Positions 17,293 to 26,462 of a DNA stretch of 64,000 nucleotides are shown here, one piece after another. Each line of letters begins with the position of its first letter. Within the stretch, counting starts at the first letter, position 1. The DNA comes from Rhodococcus tukisamuensis NBRC 100609. Lineage in GTDB: Bacteria; Actinomycetota; Actinomycetes; Mycobacteriales; Mycobacteriaceae. The notes beneath the pieces are model-generated. The model ran no database searches. It was not told the origin of the DNA and saw only the letters and a program-made list of their open reading frames with translations. A program made the translations under genes and the position numbers. Location of the stretch: NCBI RefSeq assembly GCF_001894985.1, contig NZ_BCXG01000007.1:226667-290666 (forward strand), in the 5' to 3' direction.

Positions 17293-18531
17293 ATGACCCG
17301 CACCCGCGACCTCGACGTCGTCGTCTACGGCGCCTCCGGCTTTGTCGGCAGGCTCACCGCCGAGTACCTGGCCCGCCACGCGCCCGACGGCACCCGGATC
17401 GGCCTCGCCGGCCGCTCCCGGGAGCGGCTCGAGCGGGTGCGGGAGTCGCTGCCGGGGGCGTCGGCGTGGCCGATCCTGATCGCCGACGCGGACGACCCGG
17501 ACTCGCTGACCGCACTGGCGAAGTCGACGCACGTCGTGGTCACCACCGTCGGCCCGTACGCGAAGTACGGGATCGACCTGGTGCGGGCCTGCGCCGAGGA
17601 GGGCACCGACTACACCGACCTGTCCGGCGAGGTGCTCTTCGGCCGCGAGAGCATCGACCGGTTCCACAACGTGGCCGTGGCGTCCGGGGCCCGCATCGTG
17701 CACTCCTGCGGCGTCGACTCCATCCCCTCGGACCTCGGCGTGCACGTGCTGCACCAGCAGGTGAGCGCCGACGGCGAGGGCGACCTCACCGACACCACGC
17801 TGGTCGTCAGCGCGTTCCGCGGCGGGGTCAGTGGGGGCACCGTCGACTCGATGCGCAACCTGGTCGACACCGTGAAGGTGGACCGCCACGCCCGCCGGAT
17901 CGCGGCCGGCCCGTACTCGCTGAGCCCCGACCTGGCCGCCGAACCCGACCTGGGCCGGCAGTCCGACTTCGAGATGGTGAAGGGCTCGGACATCGCGCCC
18001 GGCCTCGGCGGCCGCACCGCGCCGTTCGTGATGGGCTCGACGAACACCCGGGTGGTGCGCCGCAGCAACTCGCTGCGCAAGTGGGCGTACGGCCGCACGT
18101 TCCGGTACCGGGAGGTGATGAGCGTGGGTCAGTCGGCGCTCTCACCCGTCTTCGCCGCCGGGGTGTCGGCGGGGCTCGGCGCGCTGATGGCCGGTCTCGC
18201 CTTCGGCCCCACCCGCTACCTCCTGGACCGCGTGCTGCCCGCACCCGGCGAGGGCCCGAGCGAGAAGACCCGCAGGACTGGCCATTTCACGATGGACCTC
18301 TACACCACCACCAGCACCGGCGCCCGGTACGCGGCCCGGGTGCGCGCGCAGGGCGACCCCGGGTACGCCGCGACCGCGGTGATGCTCGGCGAGTCGGCGC
18401 TGGCGCTGGCGTTCGACGGCGAGAGGCTGCCCGCCGCCGCCGGCGTGCTGACCCCGGCCACCGCCATCGGCGACGCCCTCGTCGACCGGCTCCGGGCCGC
18501 CGGATTCGAGATCAGCGTCCGGAGGACGTAG
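17293..18531 (+). CDS. Saccharopine dehydrogenase / trans-acting enoyl reductase family protein
   Basis: A 412-residue NAD(P)-binding protein resembling Rv2449c and the enoyl reductase Rv2953. The N-terminal Rossmann motif is VVYGASGFVGRLTAEYLA, followed by IGLAGRSRERL. A hydrophobic stretch near residue 285-315 (FAAGVSAGLGALMAGLAFG) suggests membrane contact. True saccharopine dehydrogenase activity is unlikely; reduction of a lipid intermediate is more plausible. ATG 17293 follows TAGGCT by seven bases, indicating a leaderless transcript. The 3' end overlaps the convergent lysoplasmalogenase gene by 20 bases. Confidence 0.85.
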   Translation: MTRTRDLDVVVYGASGFVGRLTAEYLARHAPDGTRIGLAGRSRERLERVRESLPGASAWPILIADADDPDSLTALAKSTHVVVTTVGPYAKYGIDLVRACAEEGTDYTDLSGEVLFGRESIDRFHNVAVASGARIVHSCGVDSIPSDLGVHVLHQQVSADGEGDLTDTTLVVSAFRGGVSGGTVDSMRNLVDTVKVDRHARRIAAGPYSLSPDLAAEPDLGRQSDFEMVKGSDIAPGLGGRTAPFVMGSTNTRVVRRSNSLRKWAYGRTFRYREVMSVGQSALSPVFAAGVSAGLGALMAGLAFGPTRYLLDRVLPAPGEGPSEKTRRTGHFTMDLYTTTSTGARYAARVRAQGDPGYAATAVMLGESALALAFDGERLPAAAGVLTPATAIGDALVDRLRAAGFEISVRRT

Positions 18532-19225
18532 TCGCGGTGAGGGGGCCGGCTGCCGTCGACCGGGCGGCGGCCAGCACCCCGAAAACCAGCAGCGCCTGCC
18601 CGGCGACGTAGGTGAGCATCACCGCGAACCCCTCGGCCGGCGGGTGGTACCAGTCCGCGAACGCGCCGAGCGCAATCATGGAGTCGGACAGCAGGAACAG
18701 CGCCCCGCCGACGGCCGCGACCCGGCCCAGCGCCGTGCTGAGCGCGGCCATCGCGCCAAGACAGATGCCGTAGACCAGCGCGGGTACGAGCAGCGGCCCC
18801 GCACCCGGCGCGCAGGCCGCCACCAGGGCAACGATCACCGCGACGTATCCGAAAACCGCCGGTCGGCGCAGCACGCTCGCCGCGCGGTAGGGCCAGAACG
18901 CGGCGATGTACGCCAGCTGCGCGAGCAGGAAGAACCCGATCATCACGAGAAACGCGGTGTCGCCGTCCGCGAGGTCCGGCGCGGCGTCGCCCAGCCAGGA
19001 CAGGCCGAGCGCGGCCAGCGTCAGCCGGACCAGCCGTGGGCGCGGCGCGGCGGTGGCCAGCGCCAGGAACCCGGCGAGCAGCGGCATCAGGAACCACTGG
19101 CTCACGTTCGCCACGCCGTCCGCGCCGACGAGCTGGGCGGCCAGGTGGGTCACCGACACCGCGGCGAACGCGCCCAGTGCGGCTGCGGGCCGGCGTCCGA
19201 AAGGTCCTGCGGGGTCGGCAATCAT
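18512..19225 (-). CDS. YhhN family lysoplasmalogenase
   Basis: A 237-residue membrane protein of the YhhN/TMEM86 family with about eight hydrophobic segments. Conserved blocks include LSWLGDAAPDL and LFLLSDSMIALGAF, whose Asp residues are typical of the family. The known activity of TMEM86B is hydrolysis of lysoplasmalogens; the bacterial substrate is less certain. The start is ATG 19225. The last 20 bases overlap the convergent enoyl-reductase-like gene. Confidence 0.85.
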   Translation of the reverse strand: MIADPAGPFGRRPAAALGAFAAVSVTHLAAQLVGADGVANVSQWFLMPLLAGFLALATAAPRPRLVRLTLAALGLSWLGDAAPDLADGDTAFLVMIGFFLLAQLAYIAAFWPYRAASVLRRPAVFGYVAVIVALVAACAPGAGPLLVPALVYGICLGAMAALSTALGRVAAVGGALFLLSDSMIALGAFADWYHPPAEGFAVMLTYVAGQALLVFGVLAAARSTAAGPLTATTSSGR

Positions 19226-19267
19226 CTGACCAGGGTAGGGCGTGTCTCTCAACCCCACTCGGATGCA

Positions 19268-19368
19268 CCTGGCGAAGCAATCGCGGTCCGGCAAGGCGGA
19301 GGAGAAGCCGATACCGGGGTTGTATCGGCGCCGACGACAACGCAGCGGGGCAGCGATTGGGCGCCAGG
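19268..19368 (+). ncRNA. Putative structured RNA element, copy B (unrecognised family)
   Basis: Second copy of the element at 17.2 kb. P1: CCTGGCG (19268-19274) with CGCCAGG (19362-19368). P2: CAATCGC (19278-19284) with GCGATTG (19353-19359). P3: GCCGATAC (19307-19314) with GTATCGGC (19322-19329), loop CGGGGTT. The conserved blocks are AAGGCGGAG (19293-19301) and CGACAACGCAGCGGGGC (19335-19351). All three helices differ in sequence from copy A yet stay paired, which is covariation between two copies. It lies between a divergent gene pair and upstream of the -10 box of the CoA-transferase gene. Confidence 0.55.
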
Positions 19369-19423
19369 GGCGCCGAAACGGGGGTTGGGAGATACGCCCG
19401 GTCTGCGGGTATAGCGTCCAGGG

Positions 19424-20779
19424 ATGGTGTCCGCCGAGCTGCTCCTCACCGACTACCAGAACGGCTGCGCGCTGCCGCGCCCGTCGGGTCGGGAAGTCTT
19501 CCCGCCCGCCGACGGCTTCCTCTCGTCCCGGTTGCCGACCGCCGCCCTCGCCCTGGGGTCCGTCGGCGCGCTGGCCTCCGCCGTCGACCGGCTGCTCGCC
19601 TCCCGCGGCCTGGATCCGCACCCGTGGGCGCTCGACCCGGAGCGGGTCGCCGCGTCGTTCGCCGGGGACGCGATGATGCGCATCGACGGCGAACCGGTGT
19701 CCGGGTTCGCGCCGATGTCGGGGTTCTTCGCCGCCGCCGACGGGTGGGTTCGCACCCACGCGAACTACCCACACCATCGCGCCCGACTGCTGGAGGCGCT
19801 CGAGCTCGCGGAGGACTCCGACGCGGGCGTGCTGTCCTCGCGGATCGGGACGATGTCGGCGCAGGAGGTCGAGGACCGGGCCGCCGAGTCCGGCGCCGTC
19901 GCGGCGCGGGTACGGACCGAGGCACAGTGGTCGCGGCATCCGCAGGGGGTCGCCTCCGCCGTCGGGCCGATCGTCCGGATGGGCACGCCCGGGTCTGCGC
20001 CCGGCACCGACCCGACCCCGCTGGGTCACGCCGGCCGGACCACCGATCCGGCCCGACCGCTGGCCGGGCTGCGGGTCCTGGACCTGACCCGGGTACTGGC
20101 CGGCCCGGTCGCCGGGCGGGCGTTGGCGCTGCTCGGGGCGCAGGTGCTCCGCGTCGATCCGCCGCACCTGCACGAGATCGACTGGCAGCACCGCGACACC
20201 GGCCAGGGAAAGCGGTCGGCGCTGCTGGACCTCGGCTCCGACGACGGGGCTCGGGCGATGCGCGGACTGCTGTCCACCGCCGACGTGCTCGTCACCGGCT
20301 ACCGCCCCGGCGCGCTGGACCGGTTCGGGCTCGCCGAAGCGGCCGCCGGGATGGTGCACGGCTCGGTCAGCGCGTGGGGCACCGACGGCCCGTGGGCACA
20401 CCGCCGGGGTTTCGACTCCATAGTCCAGGCCGCGACCGGCATCTCGCTCGCCGAGGGCGGCGAACATCCCGGCGTGCTGCCGGTGCAGGCGCTCGACCAC
20501 GCCAGCGGGTACCTGCTGGCCGCCGGGATCGTGGACGCGCTGACCCTGCGCCGCGGCGACGGCTCGGGGCGGACGGTGTCGGTGTCGCTGGCCAGGACCG
20601 CCCGCTGGCTGCTCGACGCGCCCGGACGGGTCGCCGATCCGGTGACCGCACGGGCGCCCGGCCCGGACACCACGGTCACCCACGGGGCGGTCACCGCCGC
20701 CCGTCCCCCGCTTCCCGGTTGTCAGAGCTACCCGTTTCCCGCCCACGACTGGGGCGCCGACGCCCCGCACTGGGTCTGA
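19424..20779 (+). CDS. CaiB/BaiF family (class III) CoA transferase
   Basis: A 451-residue protein whose C-terminal half is clearly class III CoA transferase: LAGLRVLDLTRVLAGPVAGR near residue 208, GAQVLRVDPP and GYRPGALDRFG. The N-terminal 200 residues are divergent and resemble a duplicated, degenerate CoA-transferase half. Transfer of CoA between organic acids is expected; the acids are unknown. ATG 19424 follows TAGCGT by six bases, so the transcript is probably leaderless. Structured element copy B lies 56 bases upstream. Confidence 0.88.
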   Translation: MVSAELLLTDYQNGCALPRPSGREVFPPADGFLSSRLPTAALALGSVGALASAVDRLLASRGLDPHPWALDPERVAASFAGDAMMRIDGEPVSGFAPMSGFFAAADGWVRTHANYPHHRARLLEALELAEDSDAGVLSSRIGTMSAQEVEDRAAESGAVAARVRTEAQWSRHPQGVASAVGPIVRMGTPGSAPGTDPTPLGHAGRTTDPARPLAGLRVLDLTRVLAGPVAGRALALLGAQVLRVDPPHLHEIDWQHRDTGQGKRSALLDLGSDDGARAMRGLLSTADVLVTGYRPGALDRFGLAEAAAGMVHGSVSAWGTDGPWAHRRGFDSIVQAATGISLAEGGEHPGVLPVQALDHASGYLLAAGIVDALTLRRGDGSGRTVSVSLARTARWLLDAPGRVADPVTARAPGPDTTVTHGAVTAARPPLPGCQSYPFPAHDWGADAPHWV

Positions 20780-20848
20780 CCGATGCCGGGGTCCGACCGG
20801 GCGTCGGGTGTGGTCGGGACGGGCTCGCGAGCTGGCAGAATCAGCCGG

Positions 20849-21334
20849 GTGCGCGAACATCGCTACGACCTGACCGTGACGTGGACCGGCAACAGCGGCA
20901 AGGGAACTGCGGACCCTCGCGCCTACGGCCGCGGACACGTCGTCTCGGCGACCGGCAAACCGGACCTGCCGGGCAGCTCCGACCCTTCGTTCCGCGGCGA
21001 CCCGTCGCGCTGGAACCCGGAGGAACTGCTGGTTGCGTCACTGTCCCAGTGCCACATGCTCTGGTTCCTCGGCCTCGCGGCGTCGGCCGGTGTGGTGGTG
21101 ACCGGGTACGTCGACCACCCGACCGGCACGATGACCGAGGAATCCGGCGGCGCCGGACAATTCGCCGAGGTGACGCTCCGGCCGGAGGTCACGGTGTCGC
21201 CGTCCGCGGGCTCGGCGACCGACGTCCGCGACCGGCTCGACGCACTCCACCAGGAGGCCCACCAGATGTGCTTCATTGCGCGCTCGGTGAACTTCCCGGT
21301 GCGCCACCAGGCCCGCGTCCGGATCGGGGCCTGA
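20849..21334 (+). CDS. OsmC family peroxiredoxin-like protein
   Basis: A 161-residue OsmC/Ohr-fold protein. The two reactive cysteines are in LSQCHMLWFL (peroxidatic) and HQMCFIARS (resolving). Reduction of organic peroxides with thiols is the known family role. The GTG at 20849 lies seven bases after CAGAAT, a possible -10 box. The nucleoside hydrolase gene starts two bases after its stop, so the two are probably cotranscribed. Confidence 0.9.
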   Translation: MREHRYDLTVTWTGNSGKGTADPRAYGRGHVVSATGKPDLPGSSDPSFRGDPSRWNPEELLVASLSQCHMLWFLGLAASAGVVVTGYVDHPTGTMTEESGGAGQFAEVTLRPEVTVSPSAGSATDVRDRLDALHQEAHQMCFIARSVNFPVRHQARVRIGA

Positions 21335-21335
21335 G

Positions 21336-22418
21336 GTGACCGACGAATCGGCATGGGTCCCGCTGATCCTCGACCTCGACACCGGCATCGACGACTCGCT
21401 GGCCCTGCTGTACCTGCTGGCCAGTCCCGAGGCCGAGATCCTGACGGTCGCGAGCACCGCGGGCAACGTGCCCGCCGCGCAGGTCGCCGCCAACAACCTG
21501 GCCTGGCTGGACCTGTGCGGCCGGCCGGACGTCGAGGTCACCCTCGGTTCGCCGGTGCCGCTGACCGATCCGCTCCGCACCACCGAGGACACCCACGGCC
21601 CGCAGGGCATCGGTTACGCCGAGTTGCCCGCGTCGGGCCGGCGGGTCTCGACGCGCAGCGCGACGCAGGCCTGGGTGGAGGTGGCGCGGTCCCGGCCCGG
21701 CGAGGTGACCGGACTGGTGACCGGCCCGCTGACCAACCTCGCACTCGCGCTCCGGCTCGAACCCGCACTGCCACAGCTGCTCCGGCGGCTGGTGGTGATG
21801 GGTGGCGCGTTCAACCATCCCGGCAACACCACCCCCGAGTCCGAGTGGAACATCTCGGTGGACCCGGAGGCGGCGCAGGAGGTGTTCGCCGCGTTCTCCG
21901 CGGCGCCCGCGGACCGCCGGCCGATCGTCTGCCCGCTCGACATCACCGAGACCATCGAGATGCGACCCGAGCACCTGCGGCGCCTCGCCGCGGCCGCGGG
22001 CAGCGTGCCGGCCGAGATTGTCACCGAGCTGGATCCGCCCGGAACCCGTTCGGCCGCATCCGTTCCGATCATCCGACATCTGTCCGACGCGGTGCGGTTC
22101 TACCTCGAGTTCCACCGCGACCACGGGCAGGGCTTCCTGGCCCACATGCACGACCCGTTCGCCGCTGCGCTCGCACTGGACCCGGCCCTGGCCGAGTACC
22201 GGCCCGCCACCGTCGACGTCGAGCTCGCCGGAACCCTCACTCGCGGTTGCACGGTCGCGGACTGGCACGGGATGTGGGGCCGCTCACCAAATGTCGACGT
22301 CGCGGTCCGGACCGATCCGGACGCGTTCTTCGCCCGTCTCGTCGACCGGGTCGGCGCCTTTGCCCGAGATCAGACGGACACCGATCTGCGCACGGGTTCG
22401 GACGAATTCAGGACTTAA
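21336..22418 (+). CDS. Nucleoside hydrolase (IunH/RihA-like)
   Basis: A 360-residue inosine-uridine-preferring-type nucleoside hydrolase. The calcium site DLDTGIDDS near residue 14-22 matches DxDxxxDD, and GAFNHPGNTTPESEWNISVDPEAA carries the second conserved Asp/Asn block. It cleaves N-glycosidic bonds of nucleosides for salvage; base preference is not predictable. GTG 21336 follows the OsmC stop closely. A direct repeat precedes the next gene, so this is likely the end of the two-gene unit. Confidence 0.9.
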   Translation: MTDESAWVPLILDLDTGIDDSLALLYLLASPEAEILTVASTAGNVPAAQVAANNLAWLDLCGRPDVEVTLGSPVPLTDPLRTTEDTHGPQGIGYAELPASGRRVSTRSATQAWVEVARSRPGEVTGLVTGPLTNLALALRLEPALPQLLRRLVVMGGAFNHPGNTTPESEWNISVDPEAAQEVFAAFSAAPADRRPIVCPLDITETIEMRPEHLRRLAAAAGSVPAEIVTELDPPGTRSAASVPIIRHLSDAVRFYLEFHRDHGQGFLAHMHDPFAAALALDPALAEYRPATVDVELAGTLTRGCTVADWHGMWGRSPNVDVAVRTDPDAFFARLVDRVGAFARDQTDTDLRTGSDEFRT

Positions 22419-22434
22419 GTCACACCTGTCACAC
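22419..22434. promoter_or_regulatory. GTCACAC direct repeat upstream of first BPL_N gene
   Basis: GTCACAC occurs at 22419-22425 and again at 22428-22434, nine bases apart. A possible -10 box TAGCGT follows at 22444-22449. This could be an activator site of the nearby LuxR-type regulator, but only one such pair is seen. Confidence 0.3.
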
Positions 22435-22491
22435 GCCGGGTTGTAGCGTCGGACCAAACCCCACGAGGGACAGCACGATTGGGAGGTCTGG

Positions 22492-23364
22492 ATGATCGAT
22501 CGACGAAGGCTTCTCCTGGGTGTCGCGGGCGCCGGCCTGTTGGCGGGCGGCACCACCGCCGGACCGGCACAGGCGCAGTTGTCGTCGAACTGGCCATTGC
22601 CGCAACCGACCACCCCGCCGGCGGCCTCGCCGCTGCCGCCGGTGCCGGCTCCCACCGTCGCGCCTCTCCCGACATCCGCGCCCACCACGACCGCCGCCGA
22701 GCTGCCGTTGGCACTCGTCTACCGCGGACCCGCCTCCTCGCCGGGCTGCCCGGAGTCCGCCGCCGCACTGCTGCAGACGGCGCCGCGTCCGTTCCGCACC
22801 GCGTACGTCGGACCGCAGGAGAAGCTGAAGATCACCAAGAATGTCCTCGACACGGCCACCGTCTACGTGCAGCCGGGCGGCGGCACCCTGTCCGCGGCCT
22901 GGGTCGCGATGCAGCCGTACGCCAACGTCATCCGGAACTGGGTCTCCGGGGGCGGGAACTACCTCGGGTTCTGCCTCGGCGGCTACCTCGCCGGCGCGAC
23001 ACCGGGTTTCAAGCTGCTGCCCGGCGACACCTGGCAGTACATCACCGCGGCCGACGCGACGGTCACGACCACCGACGCCGCTCGGATCACCGTCCTCTGG
23101 CGCGGCGAACCGCGCACCCTCTACTTCCAGGACGGCCCGGTCTTCGAGCTGAACTCGAACCACACCGCGCAGATCCTCGCGACCTACGCCGGTGGCCAGG
23201 CCGCCGCGGTGGTCGCGGACTATGCCGCCGGCCGGGTCGGCGTCGTCGCACCGCATCCCGAGGCGCACAGCGGCTGGTTCCGCAGCGACGGGCTCTCGCC
23301 CACCAACGCGATCCACCCGGAGCTCGGACACGACCTGATCGAGACCACCGTCTACGGCGGCTGA
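22492..23364 (+). CDS. Exported BPL_N-domain protein (class-I glutaminase-like fold), paralog 1
   Basis: A 290-residue protein. Residues 1-30 form a twin-arginine-like signal (DRRRLLLG, cleavage near AQAQ), followed by a Pro/Thr linker to about 70. The domain then resembles the N-terminal region of eukaryotic biotin-protein ligase (BPL_N), a class-I-glutaminase-like fold. Cys161 sits in the nucleophile elbow YLGFCLGG, and His255-Pro-Glu257 matches the glutaminase His-x-Glu pair. Cys86 (PGCPES) is shared with both paralogs at 30-33 kb. GGGAGG lies five bases upstream. It is probably a secreted amidase or isopeptidase; biotin ligation is not expected because the catalytic ligase domain is absent. 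Confidence 0.8.
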   Translation: MIDRRRLLLGVAGAGLLAGGTTAGPAQAQLSSNWPLPQPTTPPAASPLPPVPAPTVAPLPTSAPTTTAAELPLALVYRGPASSPGCPESAAALLQTAPRPFRTAYVGPQEKLKITKNVLDTATVYVQPGGGTLSAAWVAMQPYANVIRNWVSGGGNYLGFCLGGYLAGATPGFKLLPGDTWQYITAADATVTTTDAARITVLWRGEPRTLYFQDGPVFELNSNHTAQILATYAGGQAAAVVADYAAGRVGVVAPHPEAHSGWFRSDGLSPTNAIHPELGHDLIETTVYGG

Positions 23365-23382
23365 CGGCACCCCGGCAGGCGC

Positions 23383-25917
23383 TCAGGCGAGGCCGCTCTC
23401 CCTCGCAACCCGGATCGCATCGGCCCGCGTGTGCACGCCGAGCTTGCGGTAGAGGGACTGAAGTTGGGTCTTCACCGTGTTCGGCGAGACGTACAGGCGC
23501 GAAGCAATTTCCGCGACGGTTGCCCCGTCCACCATGGACCGGAGCACAGTCGCCTCCCGGCCCGTCAGGCTGACCCTCCGGACCGGGTCCGGGAACTGCG
23601 CCGCACGCTCCTCGGCCGGCAGCGTCCGCCACGCCTGCGGCGCGGGCAGCTCGGCCGACAGCGCGTCCACCGCGGCGGCCGGCACGGTCGTCAGCAGCCC
23701 GACCGCCCCGGTCTGCTCGACGAATGCCGCCACCCGGCGCCAACCCCGGCCGGCGGCCTCCGCCTCCCCGAGGGCGAGCGATGCGGCCGACCCGAGCAGG
23801 ACCGCCTCCATCCGGGTCCCCGTCCACGCGTCGCCGCGGTGCGCCAGCTCCTCGCACTCCACGGCGGCGGTGCCCGGGTTCCCGGTTTGGAACTCGACCC
23901 GGGCCCGCGCCAGTGCCACCAGCGGGTGGGACCGGTACGTTCCCGCCACCGCTGCTCGCGCCTCGGTCGCGCGCCCCAGCGCGCAGCGGAGTTCCGCCTC
24001 CACCGCGACCAGCAGCGGACCGGACACGCTCCCTGGCCTCAACCAGCGGCCGTACACCGCGACGGCACGGCGCACCCGGTCCAGCCCCTCCTCCGCGGCA
24101 CCCCGCGCCAGGTCCAGCCGGCACCGCGCGTAGACCGCGAAGCCCCAGAGCTCGTCGCGATCGGACAGGTCGTCGAGCTGGTCGAGGGCCCGCGCCGCCG
24201 ACGCGGTGTCGAGGCGTCCCACCCCGACCAGCGCTCGAGCCACCAGACCGGGAACCCGCACCATCGGCCCGACCCATCCGGCCGGCACCCCGAACCGGGC
24301 CTCGGCCTCGAGCCACTGGTCGGCGAGGCCGTACTCGCCGGTGAGCGCATAGTTCAGTGCGAGCGCCCCCGCCGCGTTGCGGGCGGCGAACTCGATGCCA
24401 CCGAGCTCGCTGGTCCGGTACGCCCGCAGCAGATCGGTCGTCGACTCGCCGAGGTCGCCGGCGAGTTGCCGGGTGATACTCCACTGCAGCCGGAGCAGCG
24501 GCAGGATCTCGTCGACCTCGGACCGGTCCGCCGCCGCGGTGCCGGCGGCCAGGGCCGAGGTGTGAACGGCAAGGTCGACGGCGCGGCCGAACTCCCCGGC
24601 GAACCGCAGGACCATCATCTGGACCGTGTTCAGGATGAGGGTGTCTCGAAGCGAGAGCGGCGCCCGACTCCCCGCGGTGCGTCCGGCCGGCCCGGCCGCA
24701 CCCGGATACGGGACCTCGACCTGGTCGGATCCCCAACGGACGAAGAGCTCACGGGCCGCCTTCACCGTGGGGAAGCCCTCGACCACCGACGGCGGCAGCG
24801 CGGTCAGGCTCTCCCGCAGCACCGTCGGCCGGGTGTGGATCATCTCCACCCAGTTTTCCCCCACGATCGACAGCGCGAGGTCCCACTGCTCCGCCTCGAC
24901 CGCGTGCACCAACGCCTCGGGCAGGTCTCCGGACTGCTGGAAGTGGCGGGCCAGGACCGCGGACTCCGGGAGGCTCCGCCCACCGTGCTCCGCCCTGGCG
25001 GCCCGGACCAGCGCGGTCCGGACCGCCGGAGGGTAGACCCACTCGTCGATCTGCGGGCCCGCCGCACGCACCAGGACGCCGGACCGCTCGAGGGTCAGGA
25101 GGTGCGACCGGGCGCCGTCGCCGGTCAACGCCGTGGCGACGGCCACCGTCACAACGGCGGCGACCGAGGTCGAGAGCAGGAACGGGCGAAGCGGCGCGAG
25201 CTCGGCGTCACCGAGGAACTGGTCGGCGACGTACCGGTCGACCGCGGCGTCGAGCGCATCGGTCGAGCGGGCCCGCTCGACCTCGTAGTCGGCGCCGAAC
25301 ACGCGGGCCACGGCCAACGCGGACCTCACCAGCCCGGCGTGCCCACCCACCGCCGCGTGGATGCTGCGGTAGGTCCGCTCGTCGAGGACCACGCCCGACC
25401 GGGCGAAGTACTCGGCCGTCTCCGACTCGGTGAAGGACAGCTCGGCACCGACGAGCACCGTCGCCTCGAGTTCCGCGGGCCAGTGGTCCGCGAACCCCGC
25501 GCCCCAGCGCGTCGTGACGATCACCCGGGTGCCGGGCCACGACCGCAGCAGTCCGAGAATCCCGGTCCGGTGGTCCTCCTCGCGGAGCAACTCGGGCAGG
25601 TCGACGACAACCGCGGTGCCCACGCTCGGGTCGACCCGACGCAGCACCTCGTCGACACACCGCCAGTAGTCGGCCGGATCAAGGCCCGTGGCGGGCGCCG
25701 GGACCAGGACGGCGTGCAGGTGCGCCGCCGCGGGAGTCGCCAACCATGACTGCACGAGCGCGGACTTGCCGGAGCCCCGCGGACCACCGATCACCGTGAG
25801 CGGGCGCCCCTCGTCCAGTCGGGCGAACAGCCGTGGGCGCAGCGCGACCGTCGGATCGGCCACCAACACTGACCCAGCCCCAGACCTGACGACCTCACCA
25901 CAGAACGTCTCGAACAC
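23383..25917 (-). CDS. LuxR family regulator with STAND-type ATPase (LAL/MalT-like)
   Basis: An 844-residue regulator. Walker A GGPRGSGKS is at residues 44-52, followed by an AAA/STAND domain. A long helical TPR-like region makes up the middle. The C-terminal LuxR HTH contains TGREATVLRSMVDG and YVSPNTVKTQLQSLYRKLGV. Proteins of this size and order usually sense a ligand through the helical region and activate transcription when ATP is bound. The GTG at 25917 has GGGGGG six bases upstream. It is divergent from the Pls-type NRPS gene and convergent with BPL_N paralog 1, so it most likely controls this cluster. Confidence 0.88.
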   Translation of the reverse strand: MFETFCGEVVRSGAGSVLVADPTVALRPRLFARLDEGRPLTVIGGPRGSGKSALVQSWLATPAAAHLHAVLVPAPATGLDPADYWRCVDEVLRRVDPSVGTAVVVDLPELLREEDHRTGILGLLRSWPGTRVIVTTRWGAGFADHWPAELEATVLVGAELSFTESETAEYFARSGVVLDERTYRSIHAAVGGHAGLVRSALAVARVFGADYEVERARSTDALDAAVDRYVADQFLGDAELAPLRPFLLSTSVAAVVTVAVATALTGDGARSHLLTLERSGVLVRAAGPQIDEWVYPPAVRTALVRAARAEHGGRSLPESAVLARHFQQSGDLPEALVHAVEAEQWDLALSIVGENWVEMIHTRPTVLRESLTALPPSVVEGFPTVKAARELFVRWGSDQVEVPYPGAAGPAGRTAGSRAPLSLRDTLILNTVQMMVLRFAGEFGRAVDLAVHTSALAAGTAAADRSEVDEILPLLRLQWSITRQLAGDLGESTTDLLRAYRTSELGGIEFAARNAAGALALNYALTGEYGLADQWLEAEARFGVPAGWVGPMVRVPGLVARALVGVGRLDTASAARALDQLDDLSDRDELWGFAVYARCRLDLARGAAEEGLDRVRRAVAVYGRWLRPGSVSGPLLVAVEAELRCALGRATEARAAVAGTYRSHPLVALARARVEFQTGNPGTAAVECEELAHRGDAWTGTRMEAVLLGSAASLALGEAEAAGRGWRRVAAFVEQTGAVGLLTTVPAAAVDALSAELPAPQAWRTLPAEERAAQFPDPVRRVSLTGREATVLRSMVDGATVAEIASRLYVSPNTVKTQLQSLYRKLGVHTRADAIRVARESGLA

Positions 25918-26462
25918 CCTGCACCCCCCTCGGCCGGTCAACTGTGTGGTCGGGCGGGCGCGTCGTTCCGTTACCGCAAACCGGACATTCAGCGCATCGC
26001 CCACCCTCCACTCGAAGTTACCCGCGATGTCACTGGACGCAAACAGCGCCCAAACTTCAGGGTGATCCAGGACACTCGCAGTGGTCGAAACCGGGTGAAG
26101 ACGAGGTTGAAATCTGCACCACACCGGATGGCCCCGGGTCCGTCGCATCACCCCCGACTGCCGATTCCGGCCGAATCCCAAGACCTCGGCCGAGGCGTGT
26201 TCCACCCCGACGTCGATGCCGCCAGACGCCGTACAAAACTATCCACACGCAGGCCATTCATTGCCAAACCTGGACCCACGGTAGGGATTTGGACGACCGT
26301 CCGGAAAGGGTCCACTCGCCCGCCGGGCCCGGGCGAGGCCAGCGGTCACCCATCCACTGAGACGCCACCGGCACGCCGACGACGCCCAACCCCCATGGTT
26401 CTATGGCCGTGCTGTTCGCATCAAAGTTAACCATCAAATAACTTTCGCCTGGGGGGGCCTCC
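25918..26462. other. Long divergent control region between the LuxR regulator and the Pls-type NRPS
   Basis: 545 bases without a convincing gene. Short open frames exist on the plus strand but have no family resemblance or ribosome-binding site. The stretch is visibly richer in A+T than its neighbours, especially 26230-26290 and 26395-26450. It holds the perfect dyad at 26423-26445 and a run of seven G before the NRPS start. Confidence 0.6.
26423..26445. promoter_or_regulatory. Perfect inverted repeat just upstream of the Pls-type NRPS
   Basis: AAAGTTA (26423-26429) and TAACTTT (26439-26445) form a perfect seven-base dyad around a nine-base spacer, 17 bases before the start codon. The A+T-rich dyad stands out in this G+C-rich DNA. 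It could be an operator overlapping the promoter or a hairpin in the leader. Confidence 0.45.

Noticed and set aside
22492..23364. Biotin-protein ligase for the BPL_N proteins
   Set aside because: Only the N-terminal glutaminase-like region is present; the BirA catalytic motif and biotin-binding GRGRxxR are missing.
25944..26430. Small plus-strand open frames in the gap before the Pls-type NRPS
   Set aside because: No signal peptide, motif or ribosome-binding site; composition is not coding-like, and they overlap in different frames.
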